DNA of 64,000 bases from Blasia pusilla (lineage: Eukaryota; Marchantiophyta; Marchantiopsida; Blasiales), in assembly GCA_050084515.1 (NCBI GenBank), contig CM114273.1, forward strand, positions 2,852,001-2,916,000. The letters run 5' to 3'. The notes beneath the pieces are model-generated. The model was not told where the DNA came from. It ran no database searches and was given only the letters and a program-made list of their open reading frames with translations. Positions within the stretch are counted from its first letter, which is position 1, and every line of letters begins with the position of its first letter. Shown here piece by piece: positions 41,931 to 55,522 of the stretch. Both the position numbers and the translations under genes were made by a program.

Positions 41931-42660
41931 AGAGTGAGGTAGTAGAATCTGAGCTCAAGAGAGTTAATGCACACTCAAGAGCGCTCCGTGTAGCTCAAAG
42001 AAAGACGCGACTCACGATAAAGGCGAGGATGGTCCGAGTGCACATGACTGGTGTGACTTTTGGTCCTCGACGTGGGCATGCGGATGATGGGCAAGGTGAA
42101 ACAAGACGTAACACCCTTGAAGTGGAGAATGAAGAATTATGCAAAGAACTGTTTCATACCTAAAACACCTTCACCTGGTCTACCATCGTAACGAGCTTCT
42201 CAAGCAGGAGAGCGGGTCCAGCGCATTTCAGATCATCAAGAAAATTCTCTGAAAGCACAACCGACTCGAATTGTTGGCATCTTAACAAAGCAATTGGTAG
42301 CAGATCTTAGAAGCACAATCAAAGAGACTCAGAACGTCGGTTAGAATTGGAACAGAGACATTCCAAACATGAGTCGAGTTACAAAATAAATTAGCAAACA
42401 TTCAGGGCCGTGAGTCCGAACTTCAAAAGCAGATAGTACTCCCGCAAGAGCCGCTACAAGAGCAAGTCCGTCGTCTAATGAGCAAACAACTTGCTGCCCA
42501 AAGTAAACAGAGGGCTTCTTTGAAAGTCTTTGAATGACTCTACAAATGAACTTCAGAGTGAGTCAAGCGTGCCAATGAACAAGTTGAAACGTTGAAGGAG
42601 CAAAATCACTCGTTGTGCGAGATCACAGAGCGAATCGTGAAATTAAAGCGATGCTAGCAC
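41931..42660 (+). pseudogene. Coiled-coil-like coding debris, origin unknown
   Basis: Plus-strand frames with heptad-like charged peptides, for example ESELKRVNAHSRALRVAQ (about 41945), TLEVENEELCKEL (about 42112) and VETLKEQNHSLCEITE (about 42583). Frames are broken repeatedly. It lies just before the PPR fragment and could be captured with it or separately. No family recognised. Confidence 0.4.
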
Positions 42661-42670
42661 ATCGCAGAGC

Positions 42671-43330
42671 GTGTACTATAATGCAAGCCGAGACGATTCT
42701 ATTATCCCGATTGCAATGGTTGATTGCCTTGGCAAGGTGGGCAATTTCAGTCGCATGAAATCTATTTTACAGATGAAAGAGAAAGGTTGTTCGTTGGGCG
42801 TGGTTTTCTACACAAGAATGATTGATATTTGTGGGAAGTGTGGTTACTATGAAAAAGCCGTTGAGTTCTATGATGAAATGCGAAGGTTGGATTGGAGCCA
42901 AATATATTTACTTATAACACTCTCATCAATTGCTTGGGAAAATATGGCAATCATCTCTGCTCACCAATTGTTTTGTGAGATGCAAAGGCCAGCGTGGTTG
43001 TGAGCCTAATGTAGTCACTTACAACACCCTCATAGATCTTTACTCTAAAGCGGGCAAACCAGAACTTAGCATGGAAATCTTTCAAAGCTACAAGCGACGG
43101 TATCCAAAGACTCGGGTACTTTCATCACAATGATGGAAACTCTAAGCCGGGCAAGTACAAGAAGTTGAGAATATGTTTTGGAAGATGAAGGAAGTGGGCA
43201 TGATGTGGGGCTTCCAAAGATACAATATCTTGATTGATATGTGGGGCAAAGCGGGTAACATTGAGAAGCTAAGTTTACGGCACAAGGACTTATTAGATTC
43301 AGGTTAACCCTGGACTACGTCACTCTTAGA
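42671..43330 (+). pseudogene. Captured PPR-repeat gene fragment
   Basis: Pentatricopeptide repeats bind RNA in plant organelles. The first frame (42671 on) has IPIAMVDCLGKVGNFSRM, VVFYTRMIDICGKCGYYEKA and VEFYDEMRRLDW, and after a frame change CEPNVVTYNTLIDLYSKAGK with PELSMEIFQSYKR (about 43000-43100), followed by further degenerate repeats to about 43320 (YNILIDMWGKAG). The 35-residue period is clear. Several frame breaks show it is a pseudogene. It is inside a CACTA element, so it is most likely transposon-captured host sequence. Confidence 0.8.
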
Positions 43331-43679
43331 AGCATGATATCTACTTATTTAAGAGTGCATATGTATGATCTTTGTGAAAACAGTCATTGATACTATGTCC
43401 ACATTGGGCATCGCATGATTGACTCTAGCATGAGTGCAATACTCCTTCAACATTGCTCAGGCTAGAACACAGGAACATGTGGATGGTCTGCCGAGTGTGC
43501 TAGCAAACACGAGACACCCGCTTATGCCTTTGTAATCGTTTGATTGGATCTCAAGTGAGGACATCACAAAGATATTGTGAACGCTTCTTTGATTCTTTGC
43601 CATCGAAGAGAAGGATGGTAAATTAATGTTCCTTGATGCTTTGATCATGTTCCTCCACAATCTCTATTTTGCAAAGTGG

Positions 43680-44160
43680 AAGCAGGGTGTGTCGGGACTA
43701 TCTTGTTAGCCATGACTTCTTTCCTCAAGTCGTTACCATACAAACTACACCTAGTCATTGGTTTATGGACTTTCATACCATGTTAGTTGGGAGAGCATTA
43801 GTTGCCCTCACAAGGACGTTAGCCACATTCAGGGATGCTATGATTACGACGAACTCTCACGGATCAGGTCTTTATTATTACCGGTGGGGCAAAGGAAGCA
43901 GGGTGCTGGATGTTCAACATGATCAAACAAGTCTGTCCAAGACAAGTTGTATGCCCTCCGATCTCCTTTCTATGTGAGTGGGATGAACTTGGGTTGCTTT
44001 TTTTGCGAAGGGAACTTTTTCTTGATTGGGTGCAGACTTACTCTGGACTAAGCTACCACTATGGATACAAGTTAATGCTACTCCTTGGGTCATCAAGTGA
44101 CGCGAGAAAATCATCTTATTTCGTGCTACAAAGTTCACTTTCAGACTTGTGAGTGTATCT
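43680..44160 (+). pseudogene. SMR-domain end of the captured PPR gene
   Basis: Continues the PPR fragment after about 350 bases of debris. One frame reads WFMDFHTMLVGRALVALTRT followed by WGKGSRV (about 43760-43900), another CMPSD-type frame change leads to LYALRSPFYVSGMNLGCFFC at about 43943-44003. These are the blocks of the small MutS-related (SMR) domain at the end of PPR-SMR proteins such as GUN1/pTAC2-type plastid factors. Which subfamily it belongs to cannot be settled here. Confidence 0.65.
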
Positions 44161-46900
<2,740 letters not shown>

Positions 46901-46959
46901 GATTAGAGGGGTGGAGGTCACATCGTCAAAAAAACCCCGCAAGAAATCTCACTCGAGAA

Positions 46960-48560
46960 AAATGGAAGGAGCACTAGGAACATTACTTGTAAGTTACTCC
47001 TCTTCCACTTTCTTGTTCATTTGATGTTCCTTATCCTCCAAAACAAGCCCATAAATCATGAAACTTGATCACACCATGCCCTTCACGTTAGGACCCCAGG
47101 GGGAAAAAAAATAAAACCCCAAATGCTTCTTGGGGTTTGGGAGTTAAAATAAAAACCCTTAGCTCAGGTCTTCATTTTTAATGCAGCATGGAGAATTCTA
47201 TATAAGATCTACACCGTCCAAGTTCAAGAGGGGCATGACCATCCACAAATTTCAGGTTTAAGCTCCATCCAACGGTGGCATCAAATGATGAGTGGCAACA
47301 AAGGTGAAAAATGGAAGGAGGACTAGGAAAAAGACTTGTAAGTCACTCCTCTTCCACTTTCTCCTTCATTTGATGTTCCTTCTCCTCCAAAACAAGCCCA
47401 TAAATCATGAAACTTGATCACACCATGCCCTTCATGGTCGGGCCCCAAGGAAAAAAAAAAAAACCCCTCAACCAAGAGTCGAAAACTTCAAAAAAAAGAA
47501 ACGGTTCCTAGATAGCCACCCCAACCCCACGAACACAATGGTTGGAAGAAGGAAGAAGAAAAAACTTCAAATGATCACTCACACATTGAATAAAAATCGT
47601 AATCCCTAAATAAGGACTTTGATTTTTGGTACTAGCATAGAGGGCTATGGGATAGATCCGAACCGTTGCAATTGTGGAGGCATTAAATAACAAGGCATGT
47701 GCGCCAACTTTCAAGACCATCCAATGGTTGGAAGAAGAGTCAACACCATAATAACATGAAATTGCAACAAGGATTCAAACAATCCTACTCAATGCCCTCT
47801 TCCCCATCATGACATTCAAACAATTCTTTTTGACCCTTGCCCCTCAACGAGGGTTCCAAAACCAAGGAAATTTTCCTTCACCTAAATCCCAACCCCATGA
47901 ACACAAGGCAAAAAAAAAACTTCAAATGACCACTCACATTGAATTAAAAATCGTAAACCCTAAATAAGGACTTTGATTTTTGGTACTAGCATGGAAGTTT
48001 AAGGGACAGATCTGAACCGTTGAGCGTGTGGAAGAATTTAATGGCAAGGCTTGTGCCAAGTTTCACCACCATCCAATGGTTGGAAGAAGAGTAAACACTA
48101 TAATAACATGAATTGCAACAATGACTTGAGACAATTCTACTCAATGCCATCATCCACTTGCATGACACCTATTTTTCTACCCTCCCCTCAACCAGAGAGA
48201 AAAAAAAACAAGAAAAGGTTCCTAGATAGCCACCCCAACCCCACGAACACAGGGAAGAAGAAAAAACTTCAAATGATCACTCACACATTGAATAAAAAAT
48301 CGTAATCCCTAAATAAGGACTTTGATTTTTGGTACTAGCATAGAGGGCTATGGGAAAGATCCGAACCGTTGCAATTGTGGAGGCATTAAATAACAAGGCA
48401 TGTGCGAACTTTCAAGACCATCCAATGGTTGGAAGAAGAGTCAACACCATAATAACATGAAATTGCAACAAGGATTCGAAACAATCCTACTCAATGCCCT
48501 CTTCCCCCATCATGACACCTCTTTTTCGACCCTCCCACCTCAACGAGGGGTCCAAGAATG
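46960..48560. repeat. Tandem-like duplications in the CACTA right arm
   Basis: Two families. First, a ~150-bp segment at about 46965-47105 is repeated at 47305-47445 (CTTGATCACACCATGCCCTTCA is shared; first 20 bases given). Second, a segment of about 200 bp is present three times, near 47590-47790, 47945-48135 and 48295-48490, at roughly 355-bp steps. Landmarks are CCTAAATAAGGACTTTGAT, GATC-GAACCGTTG and CCATCCAATGGTTGGAAGA. The copies are about 90-95% alike by eye. Confidence 0.85.
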
Positions 48561-48664
48561 AGAGAGAATTAATGCAAAGTCTTGTGCTTACTTTTATCAC
48601 CATCTTATGGTTGGATGAAAATATATCTCCATGTTAATATGAAAATGACACAAGGACTCTGAAT

Positions 48665-48921
48665 AATCCTACTCAAAATGGGAGCATGAAATCATTTAAA
48701 CATATGAGTCGTTCTTTATGACTCATCTTTACTAGGCGAGTGAAACAAGTCTGACTCGTCGTGACTAGTGGGTATTGAAAACTTCTTTAGTCATAAGGAG
48801 ATGACTCAATGAGTTGTACGACCCTAAATTTTATGACTAAACCATTTAAGTACTAATTTGAGTCATTCTTTTGGTGAGTCATTTAAAGTCTAGTCATAAA
48901 AACCACCCATTTCTTCTAGTG
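48665..48921. repeat. CACTA subterminal repeats and right terminal inverted repeat
   Basis: TATGACT/AGTCATA units in both orientations, as at the left end, leading into the terminal TTTCTTCTAGTG at 48910-48921. The terminal 30 bases mirror 32217-32246 with few mismatches. Confidence 0.82.
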
Positions 48922-49990
48922 CACCCTCCTCTTCTCGAGAGGTCGAGAGAGAGACTTGGGAGCTAGTGATTGGTCCTAGGTTGACAAGAGTGGAGACGAG
49001 ACGAGTGTTGCAGTTCTTGTGGAGATTCAAGGACTATTTTGCATATAGTATGCATGATTTATGTACACTCAAGGGTCTAGATATTTGGATCGGGTTGGAT
49101 AGTGATACTCCTATCTTTTGACGGTCCTATAGATATTCTGACATGGAGCAAGCATTGATTAAGAGTAGGAGTCAAGACTTGGTTGACATTAGACTAGTGG
49201 AGAGATCACTTGGAGAGTATGCATCTACTACGGTTATGCTGGCGAAGAAGGATATGCATGTCCAATGAAACGATAGGCGAATGTGTGGGGATTACGGTCC
49301 TATCAATCGGCATATGAAGGCCAATCGCTATGCTATGCCTACTCTCGAGGAGATCTTTGATGCTGTGGAGCATGCAAGGATCTTACCATTTGGGTTGAAG
49401 AACGCCCCTACAAGTTTTGAGCAAGTTATGGATAAGATTTTGGCTGGTTTGGATTATGTGAATATTACATTGATGACATTATTGTCTTTAGTATCATAGT
49501 TGAGGAGCATGAGAGACATCTGGAGGAGGTGTTTTGATGATTGCAAATACTTAGGCTGAAGTTACATTCAGGAAAATGTAGGTTCTTCCAAGACCAGATC
49601 GATTATCTTGGACACACCATTTATCTGGGGGGTATTGGAGTTTAGTAGACAAAGATGGAGGCCATAGCATGCATTCTCCGTCTTACAAATATGAGTCGAG
49701 CTCGAGCTTTCATGGGATTGACGAACTACTACCGACCGTACATGAAGTGCTTTAGTGCGATTGGGAAGGCACTGACTTTGCTGACTAGGTTGGACCAGTA
49801 GTGGTTTTGGGGAGATGATTAAGAGCGAGCATTTCATGAGCTCAAGGAGAGGTTGACGTCCTCATCCATTTTGAGGAGACCTATGCATGGTCTTCCGTTC
49901 AAGTTACATATGGACTAGAGCATGTTGGGATTAGGAGCGGTGCTCACTTGGAGAAATGATGAGGGAAAGGAGTTTGTAGTGGCGTATGCG
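48922..49990 (+). pseudogene. pol: E3 reverse transcriptase and start of RNase H
   Basis: Continuation of E3 beyond the CACTA element. Readable blocks: RRMCGDYGPINR (about 49276), LPFGLKNAPTSFEQVMDKI (about 49383), a YIDD catalytic motif in a shifted frame near 49455-49470, HERHLEEVF (about 49508), DYLGHTIYLGGIGV (about 49600), RAFMGLTNYYRPY (about 49705) and VAYASRSNNAVEAK (about 49980-50020). The usual FTSLDLRAGYHQ segment is missing (sequence jumps from EHARI to LPFGLK near 49380), an internal deletion. Numerous stops. Confidence 0.8.
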
Positions 49991-50024
49991 AGCCGCTCGA
50001 ACAACGCTGTAGAGGCAAAGTAAA

Positions 50025-50262
50025 ATTGACAATTGACTCTTTCTTGAGTAGTGAAAGAGTCAAGAGCCGCAACGGTAGCGCATTCTCGTATGTCGAGTTA
50101 TCTCCATGTTCAAGTTCCACCAAAGCTCTTCTATGAGCGCACGGACGGACTAGGCCACTTTCTATCTCTAGTTTTGGTAAAGATCTCAATGATTTTGTCA
50201 CTTTCTATTTTCTCACAGAGAAGGCTATCGACCAGAGATTCGATGATTCTATCTTGGCGATT
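50025..50262 (+). other. E3 deletion scar or unrelated filler
   Basis: Between the RNase H start and the integrase C-terminus of E3 about 1.5 kb of expected sequence is missing. In its place lie about 240 bases in which GACTCTTTC and GAAAGAGTC form a short inverted pair (50034-50067). No domain recognised. Confidence 0.45.
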
Positions 50263-50621
50263 ATATCTACCTACAACAAATAGCGCCGATGACATTGGAC
50301 GTGACGGCAAGATGCACTATTCGGTGGGTGCAAGATATTTTACCTTGAGGAGTCCTTGTTTTTTAGGGTCATTATGGTACCGTTTGGGAAGATCATGTGC
50401 GTAATTGTGCGTCATGTCATCTTTCGAACGTAGATGGGAGGATTGATCTGAGCTTGGCAGTTGTTCCCGCAGGCTTGAGATCGATGTTGTGTAGATCAGC
50501 CACAGGCACATCCACGATGCTAGTTTGTGATGGATGATTTCGAGGATGGCATATGTCGTGCTTGACGCCGCCTCTTGACTTGGTTCCTCATGGACGTTGC
50601 ATTTGTCCTTCATGTACATAG
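50263..50621 (+). pseudogene. E3 integrase C-terminus and PHD finger
   Basis: Blocks matching E1 11890-12259: a TTP/PMTLDVT-like start, then GTVWEDHVRNCASCHLSN (about 50378), LSLAVVPAGLRSMLC (about 50453), STMLVCDG (about 50510), RGWHMSCLTPPLDLVP (about 50540) and a final CICPSCT before TAG at 50619. The first PHD cysteine pair has lost one member (SMLC) and a stop replaces the residue behind VCDG. Confidence 0.72.
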
Positions 50622-51117
50622 GTGTGATAGGTAGATACAAGATGACTCTTGATATTATGGGTGTACTATATGGGAAGTATATACTAGTATGGGTGTACTA
50701 TATTAGAAGAAAATAGTGGTTTTAATGACTCGTATTATAATGACTGAGGTTCTTCATGACTCAAACATATGACTAGAATGTCTACTAGTCGGATAGAAGT
50801 CAGATCACCCCATATAATAGCAAAGTTTTAGTCATATAAAATTATGACTGAGTCAAAGAGAAATCTTAGGATATGGCAGAGTCATATTTGAAATGACTTA
50901 GTAACTATTCGGTCTTGTATGTAGTCATACTAAAACTTCATATGACTTGCTTGTGCCAGGAATGAAAAATAATTAAACATATCAAGTCATAAACTAAGTA
51001 TAAATTAGGTACACCGACACTTAGATAACCAAAATTGGGAAAAATGGGGATTCCAATATTTCATTAAACTACGTGGCATATGACATGACGTGCTCATGAC
51101 ATGGCAAGTGAGCAAAG
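50622..51117. mobile_element. Left end of a second CACTA-type element in E3 3' region
   Basis: From about 50700, TATTAGAAGAAAATAG followed by TGGTTTTAATGACT resembles the terminal and subterminal sequence of the larger CACTA element, and further AATGACT/AGTCAT units plus a CATGACGTG stretch follow to 51105. The expected CACTA bases at the very end are mutated. The element is cut by E2 at 51118-51122. The DUF4216-type debris at 62500-63240 is probably its continuation. Confidence 0.55.
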
Positions 51118-51122
51118 AAGGG
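51118..51122. repeat. Target-site duplication of E2, left copy (AAGGG)
   Basis: AAGGG directly before TGTCGTGCGC, repeated at 60522-60526 directly after GATGTGAC. Confidence 0.8.
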
Positions 51123-51260
51123 TGTCGTGCGCATACATATCGCTACACAACAAACATCGCTCGTCACATCTACACCACACAACACCGATCTTCCCCACAC
51201 ACGGGTCGATCCACACATGTAAAAAAATCAACTCATACATATATATGGAGATCACACAAC
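51123..51260 (-). repeat. E2 block A' (terminal copy)
   Basis: 138 bp, the 3' end of E2, ending GCGCACGACA on the minus strand next to the AAGGG duplication. Matches block A at 51542-51679 at about 96%. Confidence 0.87.
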
Positions 51261-51538
51261 AAAAATAAAGAGTAGTAAAAATGGCACACTCGGCCTAAAA
51301 CTCCACTCCTCAATCTACATCGGCATATCGAGCCTCGTCCACCCTGTGCTATCAAGGAATCCGGACGCTAGCACCCTAGCGTCCATTGTATCACGAACGT
51401 CAGAACGACGTTCGTGATACAATGGACCTATCCTCAACCTCATCCGACACTGTGGGACAAAGTTACACTCAAGATAGTCCGCTGGCTCCTACGCCCTATC
51501 CACGATAGATCTCGGCCTATCGACTACTCAGATGTGAC
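51261..51538 (-). repeat. E2 right copy of block B, internally deleted
   Basis: 278 bp against 479 bp for the left copy. Bases corresponding to 60162-60385, including the TATA box, are missing and are replaced by about 23 bases that are an inverted copy of the adjoining sequence (see hairpin 51381-51427). The outer parts match the left copy closely. Confidence 0.87.
51381..51427. repeat. Perfect 21-bp inverted repeat at the deletion scar
   Basis: Arms 51381-51401 and 51407-51427 are exact reverse complements around AGAAC. Only the right arm exists in the intact block B (60386-60410), so the left arm is a templated inverted copy created with the deletion. Confidence 0.93.
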
Positions 51539-51541
51539 AGC

Positions 51542-51679
51542 TGTTGTGCGCATACATATCGCTACACAACATACATCGCTCGTCACATCTACACCACACA
51601 ACACCGATCTTCCCCACACACGGGTCGATCCACACATGTACAAAAATCAACTCATACATATACATAGAGATCACACAAC
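51542..51679 (-). repeat. E2 block A (internal copy)
   Basis: 138 bp directly after the polypurine tract. Three bases (51539-51541) separate it from block B. Confidence 0.87.
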
Positions 51680-51691
51680 CGCCCCCCTAGC
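51680..51691 (-). promoter_or_regulatory. E2 polypurine tract
   Basis: Minus strand TAGGGGGGCGG, abutting block A, as in E1. The upstream block with CTATCTGGAGTTAG (about 51708-51721) is also shared with E1. Confidence 0.75.
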
Positions 51692-51755
51692 TGGCAGTTG
51701 GATCCCCCTAACTCCAGATAGAAAATATCACATCTCTTTGACATGACCTACTACC

Positions 51756-51905
51756 CTATACACATCTCGGACACATCCATCGTCCCGTGGGAACCACATC
51801 AAGAGGGGGGGTCAGACATGACATATGCCACCCTCGAGAACAACCATCACATACCAACATGGTGGTTGCACCCCTCGCAGATCCGCACAACATACACCTC
51901 AAGCC
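51756..51905 (-). CDS. E2 PHD finger
   Basis: The C-terminal module with all eight zinc ligands: CMLC, CDGC, HMSC and CPRC, with tryptophans before the histidine pair and before the last cysteine pair, as is typical for PHD fingers. It is in the same reading direction as the integrase C-terminus. The last codons of the integrase part are in a neighbouring frame, so one frame change lies near 51960. Loop length between ligand pairs is normal. Confidence 0.85.
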   Translation of the reverse strand, partial: GLRCMLCGSARGATTMLVCDGCSRGWHMSCLTPPLDVVPTGRWMCPRCV

Positions 51906-51959
51906 TGCAGGTACCACTGCCAAGCTCGGATCCACCGTCCCATCTAGGTTCGGAAAATT

Positions 51960-53060
51960 GACATGGTGCACAATTGCGCACATGATCCTTCCAAACCATA
52001 CCATCTCGTCCCTCCAACATGAGGACTCCGGTCGGTAATACCTCGCGCACACGTAGGATTGTGCGCCCTGCAGTGATATCTAGCGTCGTGGGTGCCGCCT
52101 GCTGTAAATATACGTAATCTCCAGGATGAAACCTCCTAATCCCTGGACGATAACCTCCTCCACGAATGGTCGCGTACCTCAATGTATCTCTATGCTGGGC
52201 AATAGCTAAGTTCTCAAAGGCCATAGGCATAACTCTACGAAAAACTTCTGCCCTCTGAGAACATGCTTGCACCCACACATCTGGATCATCAAGATCTAAC
52301 ACCTCCGCCATGTCACGTCGAATCGCTGGAGGTAAATCTGGCTCTCTCCCAAAGAGCAAAAAGTACGGTGAAAATGACGCCAAGGATGCCTGCCGACTAA
52401 AGCGATAACCCATAGCCAACCATGGCAACCGTAGGTCCCACTCCCTCAACTGTCCCCGTTGCAAGCCATACTTGCGCAATCCTCTCTTCACCCTCTCGTA
52501 CCACTCTCCGCCAATCCATCCGCCTCGGGATGATCCTCGACGTGGTGCGGTGATCTATCGCCTTGAGATCACACAAGGCCTGAAACTCTCCCCTAAACTC
52601 GGTACCCTGGTCAGTCAACACCTCCGCCGGTGCACCAAAGTGACTAAGCACACGATCTAGAAACGCATAAGTTGTTCCCTCGCTCGCCTTGTCTGGTAGT
52701 GCCACCAACTCTATCCACTTGGAGAAATGCTCCACCATGACCAACACGTACCTATGATGACGCCTGTCAATGGCAAAGGTCCCGCAAAGTCTAAACTCCA
52801 CCGATAACCTAAACCCATAATCGGCAAAGGATGTAATCTGAGTGGAAGCATTGAAGGATGCTCGCACTCTGTCACATACCATACATCCGCCACAAATGGC
52901 GCTGACCCAGTATGCATGCCGGGCCACCAATCTTGAACACTGGAGTAAGTCAAAGCACGCTTTACTCCAAAATGTCCCAACTCCTCATGGGCATGTCGCA
53001 CTACACGTGCTCGCTGGGAAGGATGAGGTACCACTCGTATCCTACCATCTCCCCCATATT
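51960..53060 (-). pseudogene. E2 DDE integrase
   Basis: From N to C on the minus strand: HAHEELGHFGVKRALTY (about 52990-52935), an HHCC module disturbed by frame changes, YRWSLDFAGPLPL (about 52795), HFSKWIELVALPDKASEG (about 52730-52680), LTDQGTEFRGEF (about 52620-52585), then KYGLQRGQLREWDLRLPWLA and SFSPYFLLFGREPDLPP (52470-52320) and the SH3-like end FHPGDYVYLQQ and VWKDHVRNCAPC (52125-51970). The glutamate region (RIIPRRMDW) is in a shifted frame. The C-terminal 214 codons are still open. Confidence 0.83.
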
Positions 53061-53399
53061 TGGTGCAAAATATGAGTCCCCTCCCACCGAACCTCTTGGC
53101 TCTCTCAGGATCCGATCCCGCTCCCTAGCATTCACCTCTTGTGAGGATCTAGCATTGACGCCATGACGCGGTCGCAAGAACTCCACAACCTCCACGTCGT
53201 CATGGATATCACGACCACCTGTCGCCTCCTCACTAACCTCCGGATCCAAAGACTCATCATCCAATCCCACCACAAGAGTCATCATCTGTGGCTGACCTGC
53301 CATAGTCAACCAACAAAGATAGGCAGATGCATGCCAACCGGGCACCATCTCCTCATCACTCTCTCCGTGCCATCGAGCTCCCGTGACATCTCTCTGACT

Positions 53400-53760
53400 C
53401 GGACATGGGTTACGACTCAACCCATCCGCATCCTGGTTCAGCCGACCTGGCCTATGAACCACCTCAAACTCATACTCATGTAGTAATAGAGCCCACCTGG
53501 CAAGCTTTCCCGTAAGCTTTTCGGACTCCAACAACCACCTCAACGGCTGATGATCAGTGATAAGTGTGAAAGGGTTGCCAAATAAATAGCACCTAAAATG
53601 TGCTACGGCCCACACTGCAGCCAAGCACTCTCCCTTGTAGGAGCTGTACTTCGCCTCTGCAATGTTGTTCGATCGGCTTGCGTAAGCCACAACGAACTCC
53701 CTCTCCTCGTCATCCCTCTGAGTAAGCACTGCTCCTAGACCCAACATGCTCCAATCCGTA
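53400..53760 (-). CDS. E2 RNase H domain and linker
   Basis: Part of an open frame of 248 codons (53747-53001). VAYASRSNN, SSYKGECLAAVWAVAHFRCY, ITDHQPLRWLLE and KLARWALLLHEYEFEVVH are the RNase H core, with the acidic residues retained (glutamate in KGEC, aspartate in TDHQ). LNQDADGLSRNP follows. The frame then runs on through an acidic linker with no recognised domain before the integrase. Confidence 0.83.
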
Positions 53761-54740
53761 TGTAACTGGAATGGGCGACCCCTAACCGGTCTCTGTAAAA
53801 TGGTTTAGGACGTCAACTTGTCCTTGAGCTCCTGAAATGCTCGCTCCTGATCATCTCCCCACAACCACACCTGATCAAGTCTTGTCAAAAAGGTCAAAGA
53901 CTTTGTGATCGCACTAAAACCCTTGACATACCGTCGATAGAAGTTCGCCAGTCCAAAAAATGCTCGGACTCGACTCACATGTGTAGGGCGTGGAATCTGT
54001 GCAATAGCCTCTACCTTCGTCTGCTGAACGCCTAACCCACTCGGGTATATGGTACTCAATCTACTCCTGAAAGAATCTGCACTTGCCTGGATGTAACTTC
54101 AGTCCATGTAACTGCAATCGCCAAAACACCTCCTCCAAGTGTCGCTCATGCTCCTCAACCGTGGAATCAAGATAAGAATATCATCTATGTAACATCGCAC
54201 AAAATCCAAGCCACCATAATCCTATCCATCACTCGAACTCGGCAGCGTTCTTCAAAAATGGTAAGAACCGCCATCGATACAAGCAATCTCTCCCGAACCG
54301 ATCTATCCCTGAATCTTTGTCTTCTCCCGGTCCTCCAATCGATAGGAAGGCGATGATAGCCAAAGACGGAGATCTAAAGCATCAAGATCTTTGCATGCCC
54401 TACCGCATCAAAGATCTCCGAGGAGTAGGCATGGCATATCGAATAACCTCAAATGTCGGTTGATAGGACGGTAATCTCCACACATCCGCCTATCCGCCCA
54501 ATTGCCATACATATCCTTCTTTGTCGGCATGATTGTGGCACATGCATACTCCCATGTGATAACTCCACAAGTCCCGCCTCCAACAAGTCCCCGACTCTGC
54601 TCTGAATCAAGGCTTGTTCCATATCGAATACTGTAGGGTCGATTTAAAGATCGGCGTATCACTAGCCAACTCAACAGTATCCGGGACCCTTGGCGCACCC
54701 AAGTCTCTCACATGAAGGCAAAACAACCGACATGCCCTCT
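53761..54740 (-). pseudogene. pol: E2 reverse transcriptase, frameshifted
   Basis: Minus-strand blocks: RRMCGDYRPINRH (about 54500-54460), a palm segment in shifted frames, the catalytic YIDD at 54191-54180, HERHLEEVF-type sequence near 54150, then SGLGVQQTKVEAIAQIPRP and ANFYRRYVKGFSAITKSLT (54035-53880) and LTRLDQVWLWGDDQERAFQEL. Several one-base changes between 54060 and 54640 break the frame, so the polymerase is dead although most motifs can be read. Confidence 0.8.
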
Positions 54741-55080
54741 CAAAAACCTATGAACTCGCGCCGCTTCGCTCTCCTCCTATCAACTTGAGACCTATCACAG
54801 CTCCCAAGTCTCCATCGTGACCTCACTCGGAGAGGACGCAACCTCCGGCTTTGGTTGCTATGTAGCAACCCTAGCCACCTCCAAACAACCACTCCACTCG
54901 ACCTCCTACACCATGCTCCACATCCAGAAAAATGAACATGTGCTACTCTAGCCGCCGCACTCTCTCGCTCGAACGACGCCCCAGAAGTCCATGGGTGCCT
55001 ATCTCTCCTCGTCTCGCCCCGACCAATGCTGTCATTGACCTGCAGCACCTTTGGTCCAACTTGTGGATGTGACGGCATGG
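54741..55080 (-). other. E2 linker between methyltransferase and reverse transcriptase
   Basis: Corresponds in position to E1 8891-9156. The minus strand reads ETRRDRHPWTSGASF, parallel to GDRERHPWTSWDVL in E1. No domain recognised. Confidence 0.5.
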
Positions 55081-55522
55081 ATGACACTCAGATCTGTCTG
55101 CCTCGCCAGCCATACCTAGGTGACTATCCATGTGAGACAGTTGAAGTCCATCGCCGCCCTAACACTGTCTCCGTGATGCCTCGGTCATCCTCGGCACCGC
55201 CAGTAGTACCGGGTAGTGAACCCCATGGCGCGCCGCGCTCATCTGGGCTGTGAGGCTCCTCCAATACTCCGGTCACCTCATCCCAAATCATGCTTGGCCC
55301 TCCTCGATTTAAAGGCATGGGATCGGGAAGCTCACCAAAGTAGGTAAGGTGCCCTCAACTCCCCACCCTATTGGCCGTGGCCAACGGTGGTCTATCATCG
55401 CGTGTCACCACCGAGATTGACGCCCGAGTCCAAAATAGCATCCACCGTGAGATGATGGTGCTCTCTCGACTCCACTGTAGGCTCCACTCAAGCACTCGAT
55501 GGTATCAGTTTGTCCACCACAG
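55080..55522 (-). pseudogene. E2 methyltransferase, C-terminal part
   Basis: Begins with LWWTNL behind a TGA at 55523-55525 that replaces an arginine codon (E1 reads PPRLWWTNL). Further on EEPHSPDERG, PGTTGGAEDDRGITETVLGR and a frame-shifted DFNCL-type segment (about 55260-55130) correspond to ERERAMGFPTG and QAMDLNCLTWILS of E1. One or two single-base losses break the frame here. Confidence 0.65.
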
